The notes under the pieces are model-generated. The model did not search any database, was not told the origin of the DNA, and saw only the letters and a program-made list of their open reading frames with translations. The position numbers and the translations under genes are program-made. DNA of 64,000 nt from an uncultured Caldilineaceae bacterium. GTDB lineage: Bacteria; Chloroflexota; Anaerolineae; Caldilineales; Caldilineaceae. This document shows, in pieces, positions 53,298 to 62,801 of this stretch (its first letter is position 1; every line of letters starts with the position of its first letter). The stretch covers positions 3,038,001-3,102,000 of the forward strand of contig OX638330.1 in assembly GCA_951812725.1 (NCBI GenBank). Direction: 5' to 3'.

Positions 53298-54508
53298 AGA
53301 CGCCCCCTCGCGACCGCGTTGTAAACAGCGGCGGTCTTTGTTGCCGCGTCTTTCCAGGAGAATCGCTCTGCTTGACGCAGACCCTTGAGACGCGTCTGAC
53401 CGGCGGCCTCCGGATTTGACAGCACGTTCCGGATTGCTTCCGCCAGAGCCTCGCCAGTCAACACTTCAATGTAACGAGCTGCGTACCCTGCCACTTCGGG
53501 TAGGCTGCTGGCTCTGCTGCAGACGACGGGCGCGCCGCAGGCCATTGCTTCCAGCACGGGGATGCCGAAACCTTCATAGAGACTGGGCATCAGGAAACAG
53601 TCGGTGCCGCTGTATAAGGGCGGCAAGTCTTCTTCGGGGACGCGGCCGGTGAAGATTACGTCGTCCGTCAGCCGCAGAAGTTCCACTTCGGATTTTACGG
53701 TATCGAAGAGCCAGCCGCGCCCGCCGGCGACGACTAGGCAGTGGGGCCAGCCTTCGGCTTTCAGGCGGGCCAGTGCTTCAAAGGCGAGCGCGTGATTCTT
53801 GCGGGGCTCCAGTGTGCCCACCATCAACAGGTATGGCCGCCTGATCGCATATTGGTCCTGAACTCGCTGGATTTCCTCCTCATCAGCAGGTCTGAAATGA
53901 TCCTCGATGCCCTCGCTAACCACAACTACCTTCTGCGGCGGCGTGCCATACAGATCCAGAATATCTTGCTTCGTGTGCCGGCTGACTGAAATGATAGCAT
54001 CGGCCCGGCGCACAAACAAAGGCATTGCCACGCGCAGGAAGGCCCGATTGGCAAGGGTATGGTGCTGTGGAAAGCGCTCGAAGATCAGGTCGTGTACTGT
54101 CATGACCGACGGACGCGCCATCCACGGCAGCAGATGCTCGGTGGCATGGTAGATACCGCCAGTTGCGAGCTTGCGCTCAACATATGGAGCCCGCAATAGC
54201 TGACAGGCCAGCACGCCCAGCCGCCAGGGATGTTGCCGCATTGGCAGGGCACGGGCGGGAATGGCAGCGAGCGAGGAAGGGGGCTGATGATCGCTATGGC
54301 GGTTATAAAAGAGGCTCAGGTCGATTGCATCGCGACAGTGCTGCCACAGAGCTGATGCCAGGCTTTCGGTATAGCGGGCCAGGCCTGCGCTTTGATGAAC
54401 GGCAGGGCCGGCGTCGAGGACTACTCCCAGACGTCCCGGCCGTTGCCCCGACTCTTCCGGCGGGGCAATAGCTGGCGCGTGCGACTTCGCCCGGATACGC
54501 TCAGCCAT
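53294..54508 (-). CDS. GT4 family glycosyltransferase
   Basis: This 404-residue GT-B enzyme has the acceptor-domain start RLGVVLDAGPAVHQSAGLAR and the blocks VMTVHDLIFERFPQHH, YLLMVGTLEPRKNHALAFEA and SLYEGFGIPVLEAMACGAPV. This build (HDL...P, GTLEPRKN) resembles the transferase at 32901 and WbaZ-like mannosyltransferases. Its start lies 8 nt inside the end of the DinG-like gene, and it is followed by a 4-nt overlap with the next GT4, so the whole set is probably co-transcribed. Confidence 0.9.
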   Translation of the reverse strand: MAERIRAKSHAPAIAPPEESGQRPGRLGVVLDAGPAVHQSAGLARYTESLASALWQHCRDAIDLSLFYNRHSDHQPPSSLAAIPARALPMRQHPWRLGVLACQLLRAPYVERKLATGGIYHATEHLLPWMARPSVMTVHDLIFERFPQHHTLANRAFLRVAMPLFVRRADAIISVSRHTKQDILDLYGTPPQKVVVVSEGIEDHFRPADEEEIQRVQDQYAIRRPYLLMVGTLEPRKNHALAFEALARLKAEGWPHCLVVAGGRGWLFDTVKSEVELLRLTDDVIFTGRVPEEDLPPLYSGTDCFLMPSLYEGFGIPVLEAMACGAPVVCSRASSLPEVAGYAARYIEVLTGEALAEAIRNVLSNPEAAGQTRLKGLRQAERFSWKDAATKTAAVYNAVARGRL

Positions 54509-57500
54509 CGCCTAATTCCCACGACGCAGGCTCGAAATCCCAGTCAAATGGTTCGGGCGGCAGTGGCGAGTCGCTCAACCAACTCTGCACTGACTCTCCC
54601 AGATGCGAGATCGGACTGCTGCGGGTTGTGCACGGGGGCAGCGCGTCCAAAAAGATCTGGCCATAGCTGCGTTGCCAGATACGGCTGTCCAGGAGGACGA
54701 CGACCCCGCGATCGGTTGCGCTGCGGATCAGACGTCCGAATCCCTGGCGCAGACGGATGACGGCCTCGGGCACGGCGTATTCGTGGAAGGCGTCTTCGTA
54801 GAGGCGGCTGCGGGCGGCGTAGAGCGGGTCGGTCGGCACTGCGAAGGGCAGACGCGCGATGAGCAGGCAGACAAGCTGACCGCCGGGTAGGTCAATCCCT
54901 TCCCAGTAGCTGCTGGTGCCAAGCAGGAGCGAACGGGGATTGGCGCGGAAGTCGCTCAGATTGCGGCGGCGGCTGCCTTCGCCTTGCTGAATCACAGTCA
55001 GGCCGGCAGCCGCAAGCGGGGCGCGGATCGCGTCGGCGCTGGCGCGCAGGTGGCTGTGGCTGGTGAAGAGGACGAGCGTTCTGCCTTGCGCGGCCAATGC
55101 AGCCTGTTGAATGGCCTGCTCCAGCGCCTGCTGGTAGTTGTGATGGTTGGGCGCCGGCATGTCGCCGGGCAGGTAGAGGAGCACGTTCCGTTTGTAGTCG
55201 AAGGGGCTGTCAATGATGGTCCCACCTGCCTCCCAACAACCCAGCCGCTCGCGCAGGTAGTCGAAGTGATCGCCGGCCTGAAGCGTTGCGCCGGTGAGCA
55301 GGACTGCACGTTTCTTGCCGAAGAGATCGGAGGCCAGTTTTTCACTCACATGGATAGGAGCGCTGCGCAGCGTGACGGCATCTGTTGTGCGCTGAGAACG
55401 AGATGCTCGGGCGGCGGTTCTCCCGTTCGTGGAAAGCTCCAGCCAGGCGACCGATTCTTCCTGATGATTGAGGGGGCGCAGAATTACATCGTCGGCAACT
55501 TGCAGCGCTGCCGCCAAGTCGTTCTGCGCGAAATGCAGGGCCTGCAGCGCGTAGCCCGAACCGCTTTCAGCTTGAACTGCGTTGTCAGTATCGTGCTCCC
55601 TTTGCCACCAAGAGGAGGCATCCAACTGGTCGGCCAGCTCTGTCAGCAGGGTCAGGAGGCTACCCAGCTGTGCACTGATTCCATCCCACTCGATTTCGAT
55701 CTCGCTCCACGCCGGCTGGGCGCGCATCCGGCTGTCCAAGGCAACCTGCTGGGGATAAGCGGAGGCGGCACGCGGGGCAGCGTCTGCCTCACCGTGGCGC
55801 GAGGCGAATTGTTGCAACGATTCAAAGAAGGGAGTGAGAGTCTTTTGCAGCGATTGGCGACTGGCTTGCAGCTGTCGCGTCAGATTCTGAGCATGGTCTT
55901 GCCCGATGCGCGGCGCCAACAGGTCGACTGCGCTGTGCACGCGGTCAAGCAACATAGTTAACAGGCGAAGGTCAAATTGTTGCGTAAACTGCCCTGTGGC
56001 GGCGCTTTCCAGGTGATGGGCCTCGTCCACGATCAGGTTGTCGTATTCGGGCAGGACTTGACCGCCGGCTTCCACGTCGGCCAGCAGCAGGGCATGGTTA
56101 ATCACGAGCAGATGGGCAGAACGGGCTTGGCGGTGGGCTTCGAGGTAGAAGTCACGAAAGCTGCCGCCGAGAGCGCTTAACCGACCGGAGGCGTGACTGC
56201 TGTTGCACCTTTCCGGGCTGCATTCGGCCGGATGGGAAACGACAAAAGCCGTCAACGCTTGCTCCTGGCGGTCGTGAATGGGCAGTTCACTGATGTCGCC
56301 GGTCTGTGTGTGGGGCAGCCAGATCAGGAGTTTGGCGAGGAAGCGCAATTCCAAGGGGGGAAGGCCTTCCGTGAAGAGGCCCCTGTTGGCCCGGGGGGCA
56401 TCCAGCCAGCTGGCCAGTCTGCGCGTACAGAGATAGCGGGAACGCCCTTTCAGAGTCATCGCCCGTAACGGCTGCAGGGGGTCACTGTCGATGCCCAAAT
56501 CGGCGGTCGCTAAAACCTGAGCAACCCGCGGCATCTCTTGTTCCAGAAGTTGGTCCTGCAAGGGAATGGTGTTGGTGGCGATGACGACGCGGCTGTTGTT
56601 TGCGGCTGCCCAAGCTGCTGCGGGCAGGAGGTAGGCCAGGCTCTTGCCGGTGCCGGTTCCCGCTTCGATGATCCGGTGGTCACCTCTGTTCAGCGCGTCG
56701 AGCGTCTGGAGCGCCATTTGCAGTTGGCCTGTCCTCTGTTCGAACCCAGTGCCGGATTCGACTTCGAATTCTGCTGCCAGCGGCCCTTCTGCGGTGAAAG
56801 CCGCGGTCAGAAAGTCGTCCGCAAGCTCCTGCGGCGAAGCGCCGGGAGTAAGGGGACGCGGCGCAGGTTGGTTGCTCTTTTCCGGCCAGACTCTCCACTT
56901 TTTTCTTGCGCTGGTTTCAATATTTTCCCGACGCCGCAGTTCGTCCTCAAACAGGATCATCGGGCCCCAGTCGCTCCCCCGACCGGCCGCGCACAGGGTC
57001 TCCAGCACGGCTGCGGGCACCGCCTCGATGCGCTCAATCAGGTGGAGAAGAAGGTCTGCAGTTGCTTCGGCGTCGTGTCCCGCCCTGTGCGCCGAGGTCA
57101 GGGGAATCTCCAGTGAGCGGCAAAGCTCACCGAGGCTGTAGCTCTCCTGACCAGGCAAAAGGATGGTCGCCAGCTCGTAAGTATCGAGGGCAGGGGCATC
57201 CACCTCTATTCCGGCCGCTCGCAGAAAAGCGATATCGAAGCCGGCACTATGGGCAACGACGGCCCCGGCACCTCTGCCGATGAAGGCGAGGATTTGCGGC
57301 ATAACCTCTTCGATGGAGGGCGCGTCTGCTACATCCGCTGGACGGATGCCGGTAATCTGTTGGATGCGGAGTGGGAGTGGGCGGCAGGGATTGACGAAGG
57401 TAGAAAAGCGTTCGCGCGGGCGGCCATCCTGAAAGCGGACGCCGCCAAACTCGATAATGGCATCCCGCTTGGCGCTGAGTCCGGTTGTCTCGAGATCGAA

Positions 57501-57524
57501 GGCGACGAAGATACGGGGGGCCAT
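54501..57524 (-). CDS. dinG: DinG-family helicase with N-terminal DEDDh exonuclease
   Basis: This 1007-residue fusion has an N-terminal DnaQ-like exonuclease (about 1-170) with FDLETTG, HSAGFDIAFL and HRAGHDAEATADLL. A superfamily 2 XPD/DinG helicase follows, with GTGTGKSLAYLLPAA (about 290), VDEAHHLE (about 505), GTSSYWEGIDLPGG (about 880) and RLRQGFGRLIRS. DinG helicases unwind DNA or R-loops at stalled forks. Of the four cysteines that hold the Fe-S cluster, three are placed (YLCTRRLA and ECSPERC). The fourth position before the conserved FY-x-x-A segment reads GGSFRDFY, so the cluster may be altered or absent. It precedes the GT4 genes with an 8-nt overlap. Confidence 0.9.
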   Translation of the reverse strand: MAPRIFVAFDLETTGLSAKRDAIIEFGGVRFQDGRPRERFSTFVNPCRPLPLRIQQITGIRPADVADAPSIEEVMPQILAFIGRGAGAVVAHSAGFDIAFLRAAGIEVDAPALDTYELATILLPGQESYSLGELCRSLEIPLTSAHRAGHDAEATADLLLHLIERIEAVPAAVLETLCAAGRGSDWGPMILFEDELRRRENIETSARKKWRVWPEKSNQPAPRPLTPGASPQELADDFLTAAFTAEGPLAAEFEVESGTGFEQRTGQLQMALQTLDALNRGDHRIIEAGTGTGKSLAYLLPAAAWAAANNSRVVIATNTIPLQDQLLEQEMPRVAQVLATADLGIDSDPLQPLRAMTLKGRSRYLCTRRLASWLDAPRANRGLFTEGLPPLELRFLAKLLIWLPHTQTGDISELPIHDRQEQALTAFVVSHPAECSPERCNSSHASGRLSALGGSFRDFYLEAHRQARSAHLLVINHALLLADVEAGGQVLPEYDNLIVDEAHHLESAATGQFTQQFDLRLLTMLLDRVHSAVDLLAPRIGQDHAQNLTRQLQASRQSLQKTLTPFFESLQQFASRHGEADAAPRAASAYPQQVALDSRMRAQPAWSEIEIEWDGISAQLGSLLTLLTELADQLDASSWWQREHDTDNAVQAESGSGYALQALHFAQNDLAAALQVADDVILRPLNHQEESVAWLELSTNGRTAARASRSQRTTDAVTLRSAPIHVSEKLASDLFGKKRAVLLTGATLQAGDHFDYLRERLGCWEAGGTIIDSPFDYKRNVLLYLPGDMPAPNHHNYQQALEQAIQQAALAAQGRTLVLFTSHSHLRASADAIRAPLAAAGLTVIQQGEGSRRRNLSDFRANPRSLLLGTSSYWEGIDLPGGQLVCLLIARLPFAVPTDPLYAARSRLYEDAFHEYAVPEAVIRLRQGFGRLIRSATDRGVVVLLDSRIWQRSYGQIFLDALPPCTTRSSPISHLGESVQSWLSDSPLPPEPFDWDFEPASWELGDG

Positions 57525-57578
57525 TTTCAGGCGGCTCTGGGCGAGGGTCTGGTTCTTGACGCAGTCACGGGTCGACGG

Positions 57579-58211
57579 TTACTGATCACTGGAGCTGCCG
57601 TTGAACGAAATGGATTCTGCGGCTTTGGTCACACTGCCGGTATAGAGCCATGAAACCTGCCGCAGGGTGAGAGCCTGGTCGAATTCGGTCAGAGCCGAGA
57701 TGCAATCTGCAGGCACGGCGACGGAATACCAACGCAGGCCGGCCGATGCGGCAGTGTGGAGCACGCAAATGCTGGATACAGTGCCGACGATCACGAGATT
57801 GCGCACTCGCCAGACGTTGGCGAGGAAGTGTTCGAGCCAGGTGCCGTAGAATCCGTCGTAGCGGCTTTTCTGGCAGACCAGATCTTCGGGTTGCGGAGCA
57901 ATTTCCTCGACGATCTGCCATCCCCAACTGTCGACTTCGCAGTGAGGCGGCCAGATTTCCCATTCGGGATCGCCGGTGAAGTGGCTGTCTTGTGTATAGG
58001 CGATGCGCACGCCGGCGCGGCGGGCGCGCGCAAGCAGCCCTTGCAAACTGGCGAGCGTGGCAGCGGCATTGGGCACTACCAGGGCGCCGCCCTCCTTGAC
58101 AAAGTCGTTCTGCATGTCGACGACGATGACGGCGCTGCTCTGCGCGGGCAGTTCGACGTTGGACTGCCACGGGATTTCAGGTACTTCAACAGTTTCACCA
58201 GGAATCTGCAT
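57579..58211 (-). CDS. Isochorismatase-family cysteine hydrolase
   Basis: This 210-residue hydrolase has the Asp-Lys-Cys triad of the family: Asp in VVDMQNDFV (about 32), Lys in CQKSRYDGFYGT (about 114) and Cys in VGTVSSICVLHTA (about 149). The family includes nicotinamidase, ureidoacrylate amidohydrolase (RutB) and N-carbamoylsarcosine amidase. The SRYDGFYGT block and length fit the RutB/biuret-type group better than isochorismatase itself, but the substrate is open. It lies 54 nt before the DinG gene on the same strand. Confidence 0.88.
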   Translation of the reverse strand: MQIPGETVEVPEIPWQSNVELPAQSSAVIVVDMQNDFVKEGGALVVPNAAATLASLQGLLARARRAGVRIAYTQDSHFTGDPEWEIWPPHCEVDSWGWQIVEEIAPQPEDLVCQKSRYDGFYGTWLEHFLANVWRVRNLVIVGTVSSICVLHTAASAGLRWYSVAVPADCISALTEFDQALTLRQVSWLYTGSVTKAAESISFNGSSSDQ

Positions 58212-58289
58212 CCTGTCCTCCTTTCCAAAACCGGTGCATGGCCGATTGTACTTGTACTAGCCGTGGTCTACCAATAGGCTGCTGCTCCG

Positions 58290-59138
58290 TTACACCAGGT
58301 CCCAGCGGCTGGGGTTGATGCCTGGGGCTTCGCTGGCCATGTTGGCGGGCTTGTTGCCACCGCCAAAGTCCCACTTGCGCGTATTTCTGTCGATGAAGAA
58401 GGGCTTGACTTCGGGGGGCAGCTTCGCCAGTTCTTCGGGCTGCCACTGTTCCACTTCTTCGGCGACGGGCCCGGCCCACGCTGGACGATATGCGATCGCC
58501 AGCAGCTCGCGGGCATAGTCGCCCACGTTGGGGAAGTTGCCGTGAAAAACGCGATGGTTGAGCAGAACGGCCGAACCGGCCGCGGCCGTCACCATGACCT
58601 CTTCGGGGTGGGACTCATAGCGCACGTAAGGGTTGGCATGGGCGTGCATGCCCAGGTGAGAACGAGGGATCACCCGGAACGGCGAAACCTCCTCGGTCAG
58701 ATCCTGGAGATAATAGAGGACACGAACCATGCAGGGGCAACTGCCTTCGTAGCCGAAAATCTTCGAGCCATAGGGCTGGCCGTCGGTGTGGATGCTGATT
58801 CCCGGATGACCCGGCTCCGAGCGGGCGTAGGCGTAGGACATGAACACGATGTCGTCGCCAAACAGCCTTTCCAGGAAACGGGCCGTGGGAGGATGGGCTA
58901 TTAATTCTGTGACGGGGCCGCCCGCAAACTGGACCTTCGGGCGCACCTGCTGCTTGTCGCTGTAGTCCACCGCGATCGTATTCAGTTGGGCTGTCTGCGT
59001 GCGCAGACAGTCCAGATGCTCTGCGGTGAGCAGATTGGGAATGACGGTGTAGCCCTCGACTTCAAGCTGATAGACATGCTGTCCGAAGCTCAGTTCTGAC
59101 CAGTCACGGTCGTCGACTTTTACTTTGTTCATGTTCAT
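58290..59138 (-). CDS. Phytanoyl-CoA dioxygenase (PhyH) family protein
   Basis: This 282-residue Fe(II)/2-oxoglutarate-dependent oxygenase of the PhyH/EctD group has the metal-binding H-x-D in ISIHTDGQPYG (about 136-138), a distal histidine in LNHRVFHGNF, and an arginine (YARELLAIAYRP) to hold 2-oxoglutarate. Such enzymes hydroxylate small molecules including osmolytes, phosphonates and antibiotics precursors. Chloroflexota carry many copies and the substrate is unknown. The gene lies between an amidohydrolase-like gene and Gfo/Idh/MocA genes, a combination common in catabolic clusters. Confidence 0.88.
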   Translation of the reverse strand: MNMNKVKVDDRDWSELSFGQHVYQLEVEGYTVIPNLLTAEHLDCLRTQTAQLNTIAVDYSDKQQVRPKVQFAGGPVTELIAHPPTARFLERLFGDDIVFMSYAYARSEPGHPGISIHTDGQPYGSKIFGYEGSCPCMVRVLYYLQDLTEEVSPFRVIPRSHLGMHAHANPYVRYESHPEEVMVTAAAGSAVLLNHRVFHGNFPNVGDYARELLAIAYRPAWAGPVAEEVEQWQPEELAKLPPEVKPFFIDRNTRKWDFGGGNKPANMASEAPGINPSRWDLV

Positions 59139-59204
59139 TCTCCCTACTCCTGTTAAGAGTGTAATCCAGGGACGTGTGGCTCAAGTTGTATACCACTGCA
59201 ATGT

Positions 59205-60236
59205 TCAGCGATGGAAGATATAGAGTGACCGGTTCTCCAGCGGCAGGCTGATCCGTTTTTCCTGCCGGTGACTCTCAGCCAGCGCCAGGCAGACCTCGGT
59301 CAGATGATGGGCGACTTCCACATGCCCCAGTGTTTGCCGACCCTCTTCGTGCGCCAGGACCAGGTCCTCCAGGCAGTACTGTGTGGCGCTATTTTCGGCC
59401 ACCTGCTCAACCGGGACTGCCGCGGCGATGCGCGCCTTGCCGGCTTCGTTTTTGCGCAACTGTAGACCGTTCCCGTTATCAAATACACGCACACTGCCAC
59501 CGTCGCCCATCACTTCAAATTCCCAGTTGCCAGCCGGGACGCTGGTGGCGGCAACGCCATTGGCAAATGTCAGTTGGAAAATGCCATATGGATCTTCATC
59601 CAACCGGTTGTCGGGGATGCGATGATCAATTGTGTTGAGTTCGCCCCAGATACTTTCCACTTTCGGATCGTCCAACAGGAAACTTAAGGTGTCTATCGAA
59701 TGGATGTGACCATGGAGCAGATTGGTGCTGGCGTAATGTATTGCGGCCTTGGGTTCACCAATCTCGCCCTGCCGGATCAGATCACGCGCTTGGTGGTAGC
59801 GGAGGTTGAATCGGCGGAGGACACCTGAATTGAACAAGGAGCCGTTATCCTGGACGGCCTTGAGGATGCCGTCCGCCTCGTCCATCGAACAGGCGATCGC
59901 CTTTTCGCAGAAGATCAGCTTGACCCCTTCCTGGGCGCTTCGCGTCGCCATTTCGGCATGCAGATGGCCGCGTGTGCAGACGGCAACCATGTCAGGATCC
60001 TCCTGCCGGATCATTTCGACGTAGTCTTCGTAGAGTGCGTCGACGCCCCAGCGATCTGCGAATGCGGCCCGCTTGGAGGCATCGATGTCGGCGCCGGTGA
60101 CCACTTGCAAACGGGAACTGGCCTGACAGGAGGCCGCGACAGAGTAGGGTGGACTGCGGTCGGGAAATTCATCGTCGATAGTGCTGCCCATGCGCCCCAG
60201 GCCAATGATTGCAACGCGATAGGTCCTGTCAGTCAT
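59205..60236 (-). CDS. Gfo/Idh/MocA family oxidoreductase (diverged member)
   Basis: This 343-residue NAD(P)-dependent sugar/inositol dehydrogenase-like protein has the Rossmann motif GLGRMGSTIDDEF (12-24), the family lysine in FCEKAIACSMDEAD, and the H-S-I-D histidine helix in HGHIHSIDTLSFLL. EKA replaces the usual EKP. It shares the GLGRMGST start with the three following paralogues but is clearly more distant from them. It is on the same strand as they are. Substrate unknown. Confidence 0.88.
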   Translation of the reverse strand: MTDRTYRVAIIGLGRMGSTIDDEFPDRSPPYSVAASCQASSRLQVVTGADIDASKRAAFADRWGVDALYEDYVEMIRQEDPDMVAVCTRGHLHAEMATRSAQEGVKLIFCEKAIACSMDEADGILKAVQDNGSLFNSGVLRRFNLRYHQARDLIRQGEIGEPKAAIHYASTNLLHGHIHSIDTLSFLLDDPKVESIWGELNTIDHRIPDNRLDEDPYGIFQLTFANGVAATSVPAGNWEFEVMGDGGSVRVFDNGNGLQLRKNEAGKARIAAAVPVEQVAENSATQYCLEDLVLAHEEGRQTLGHVEVAHHLTEVCLALAESHRQEKRISLPLENRSLYIFHR

Positions 60237-60298
60237 TTTGGTTTCTCCTGGTAGCGGTGTTCAGAGGTAAGGGTGTTATTCAGCCAAGGTTATTCTAG

Positions 60299-61408
60299 TC
60301 ATTGGTCACCCAGTCTGCGAATGCGTGCAGGCACGGAATCGTTGGCTATACCTGAGGACAGCATGCGCAGGGAGCGGTCTTTGAGCGGCAGGTCGATTCG
60401 GCGGCCGCCCTGGCGGTGCGACTCCCGCATCGCGATGGCGATTTCGAGCGCCTTGCCGCCATCTGCGCCAGAGCAACGGGGCTGCGTGCCGTTGTTGATG
60501 CAGTGAACAAGATCTTCGATTATGGCAAGGCCCATGCTGGGGATGTTCGTCGGCAAGGGGAATGGCGCCCGCGCCGGCAGGCCCTCATCGAGCAATCCGC
60601 CCGGTACCCAGCGGTAGTACTGTGTTTCCATACCTTGGGCCAGAGAGCGGATCCGGCCCTCGGTTCCAATAACGTCGAACTCCCACGGCGCCGCGCCTGT
60701 GGGCGTGCCGCGCAGGAATCCGCGCACGCCGTTGTCAAAGGCCAGATAGCCGTTGCCCATCAGGTCTTCATCTCCGGCGGCCTTCTCGTCCGACTCCATC
60801 TCGCCGAAGACCCATTTGACGTTGCCGCCAATCAGGTAGCGCATGGTGTCGATTGCATGGCTGCCGTTGGAGGAGAGATTGCACTGGGTGTAGGCGGTGA
60901 TCTGCAGAATTTCGCCCAGTTCTCCCTCCTCGATCATGCGACGCGCCTCGGTAAAGAAGACATTGTAGCGGCGGGAACAGTTGACAGCGACGGCTACATT
61001 CTTGTGGTTGCAGAGTTCGACTGCGGCGTCGGCTTCGGCCAGGCTGAGCGTGAACGGTTTCTCGGCCCAGATCGCTTTGACGCCGGCGTTGACCGCGTCT
61101 TGCAGGATGGCTGCGCGGTGGCGGGCGGTGGTACACAGGCTCACAAAGTCGGGCCGTTCGGCCTCAAGCATCTCACGGTGGTCGGCATAGATCTGGCCGC
61201 TTTCCAGACCCCAGCGTTCAGCGAAGATCGCGCCTTGCTCAGCGTGCGGGTCGGCACCGGCTACCAACTCGGTATGGGGCGATGCCACGTAGGTGGGGGC
61301 ATGACAGTAGGGCATAAAGAACTGGCCGCCCTGCTTGATTTCATCGTCGAACGTGCTGCCCATGCGTCCAAGGCCGATGACGGCAGCGCGATAGGTTTTG
61401 TCAGGCAT
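60299..61408 (-). CDS. Gfo/Idh/MocA family oxidoreductase (tandem copy 1)
   Basis: This 369-residue NAD(P)-dependent oxidoreductase has GLGRMGSTFDDEI at the N-terminus, the catalytic-lysine motif WAEKPFTLSLAEAD and GSHAIDTMRYLIGG with its histidine. It ends with the block MRESHRQGGRRIDLPLKDRS. It is nearly collinear with the two genes at 61650 and 62802 and was produced with them by tandem duplication. The substrate is probably a sugar, inositol or sugar acid. It has its own 240-nt upstream gap, in which no promoter was evident. Confidence 0.9.
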   Translation of the reverse strand: MPDKTYRAAVIGLGRMGSTFDDEIKQGGQFFMPYCHAPTYVASPHTELVAGADPHAEQGAIFAERWGLESGQIYADHREMLEAERPDFVSLCTTARHRAAILQDAVNAGVKAIWAEKPFTLSLAEADAAVELCNHKNVAVAVNCSRRYNVFFTEARRMIEEGELGEILQITAYTQCNLSSNGSHAIDTMRYLIGGNVKWVFGEMESDEKAAGDEDLMGNGYLAFDNGVRGFLRGTPTGAAPWEFDVIGTEGRIRSLAQGMETQYYRWVPGGLLDEGLPARAPFPLPTNIPSMGLAIIEDLVHCINNGTQPRCSGADGGKALEIAIAMRESHRQGGRRIDLPLKDRSLRMLSSGIANDSVPARIRRLGDQ

Positions 61409-61649
61409 GGCTCTCTCACTGTTTTGCTGCGGCTAGCGCACCGCTATTGGTTGCCATGGCAGAAATGGGTTTGCGGCCAGCATTCAGTGCTGCGATGGAA
61501 AGTGGTCAGGGAGCAAGGGGCGCCACAGTCGGTTGCGTTGGATGTTCGTCCACAATCCTGGAAAGGGTAGGGGAAGACCGGCCCCAATCACCTAACTGCT
61601 CTAGTCAGAACTCTGGTTGTCCAGATCGCTATTATTGAATTGCGAAAGA

Positions 61650-62759
61650 CTACGTACCTTGCAATCGACGTACACGGGCGGGCACGGCGTCGCCGCCTAT
61701 TTCGACCGATAGGATGCGCAGCGAGCGATCCTCGAGCGGCAGATCAACGCGGCGGCCGCCCTGGCGGTGCGACTCGCGTAGCGCAATCGCGATTTCCAGC
61801 GCGCTACGTCCGTCTTTGTCTGAGCAGCGAGGCTCGGCGCCGTTGTCGATGCAGTGGACAAGATCCTCGATAACGGATAGGCCCATGCTCGGAATTGTCG
61901 TCGGCAAGGGGAAGGGCGCCCGCGCGGGCAGGCCGCGGCCGCGCAGCCCTCCCGGCACCCAGCGGTAGTACTGTGTCTCCATACCCTGCGCCAAAGAGCG
62001 AACACGCCCTTCAGTGCCGATTACGTCGAACTCCCACGGCGCCGCGCCGGTAGGTGTGCCGCGCAGGAAGCCGCGCGCACCATTGTCAAACGCCATATAT
62101 CCGTTACCCATCAGGTCTCTTTCGCCGGCCGCTTTTTCGTCTGACTCCATTTCACCGAAGACCCACTCCACATTGCCGCCGACCAGGTAGCACATGGCGT
62201 CGATGGCATGACTGCCGTTATGGGAGAGGTTACACTGTGCGTAAGCGGTTACCTGCAGGATTTCGCCGAGTTCGCCCTCCTCGACCATGCGACGCATCTC
62301 GGTGAAGAAGACATTGTAGCGGCGGGAGCAGTTGACAGCGACTGCTACGCCCTTGCGATCACAGAGTTCGACTACTTCATCGGCCTCGGCGAGGCTGAGA
62401 GTGAACGGCTTCTCGGCCCAGATGGCTTTGACGCCTGCATTGACAGCATCGATCATAATTTCGGCACGGTGGCGGGCGGTCGTACACAGGCTGACAAAGT
62501 CGGGCCGCTCGGCTGCCAGCATCTCACGGTAGTCGGTATAGATTTGCCCGCTGTCCAGGCCCCAGCGTTCGGCGAAGATCTCGCCTTGCTCCCGGTAGGG
62601 GTCGGCGCCGGCGACCAGTTCGGTGTGGGGCGAGGCCGCGTAGGTAGGTGCATGGCAGTAGGGCATGAAGAACTGGCCCCCCTGCTTGATTTCATCGTCG
62701 AAAGTGCTGCCCATACGCCCAAGACCGATGACGGCGGCGCGATAGGTTTTTTCGGACAT
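61650..62759 (-). CDS. Gfo/Idh/MocA family oxidoreductase (tandem copy 2)
   Basis: This 369-residue copy starts MSEKTYRAAVIGLGRMGSTF at the ATG at 62759, which has GGAGAG upstream; the longer frame to 62783 adds eight unrelated residues. Key motifs are WAEKPFTLSLAEADEVVEL, CSRRYNVFFTEMRRM and GSHAIDAMCYLVGG. It is almost identical to copy 1 across most of its length, so the duplication is recent or maintained by gene conversion. Substrate unknown. Confidence 0.9.
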   Translation of the reverse strand: MSEKTYRAAVIGLGRMGSTFDDEIKQGGQFFMPYCHAPTYAASPHTELVAGADPYREQGEIFAERWGLDSGQIYTDYREMLAAERPDFVSLCTTARHRAEIMIDAVNAGVKAIWAEKPFTLSLAEADEVVELCDRKGVAVAVNCSRRYNVFFTEMRRMVEEGELGEILQVTAYAQCNLSHNGSHAIDAMCYLVGGNVEWVFGEMESDEKAAGERDLMGNGYMAFDNGARGFLRGTPTGAAPWEFDVIGTEGRVRSLAQGMETQYYRWVPGGLRGRGLPARAPFPLPTTIPSMGLSVIEDLVHCIDNGAEPRCSDKDGRSALEIAIALRESHRQGGRRVDLPLEDRSLRILSVEIGGDAVPARVRRLQGT

Positions 62760-62801
62760 TGTTGGCTCTCCTGAAATGTGCAACCAGCGCGACTTCTCTT
62801 G

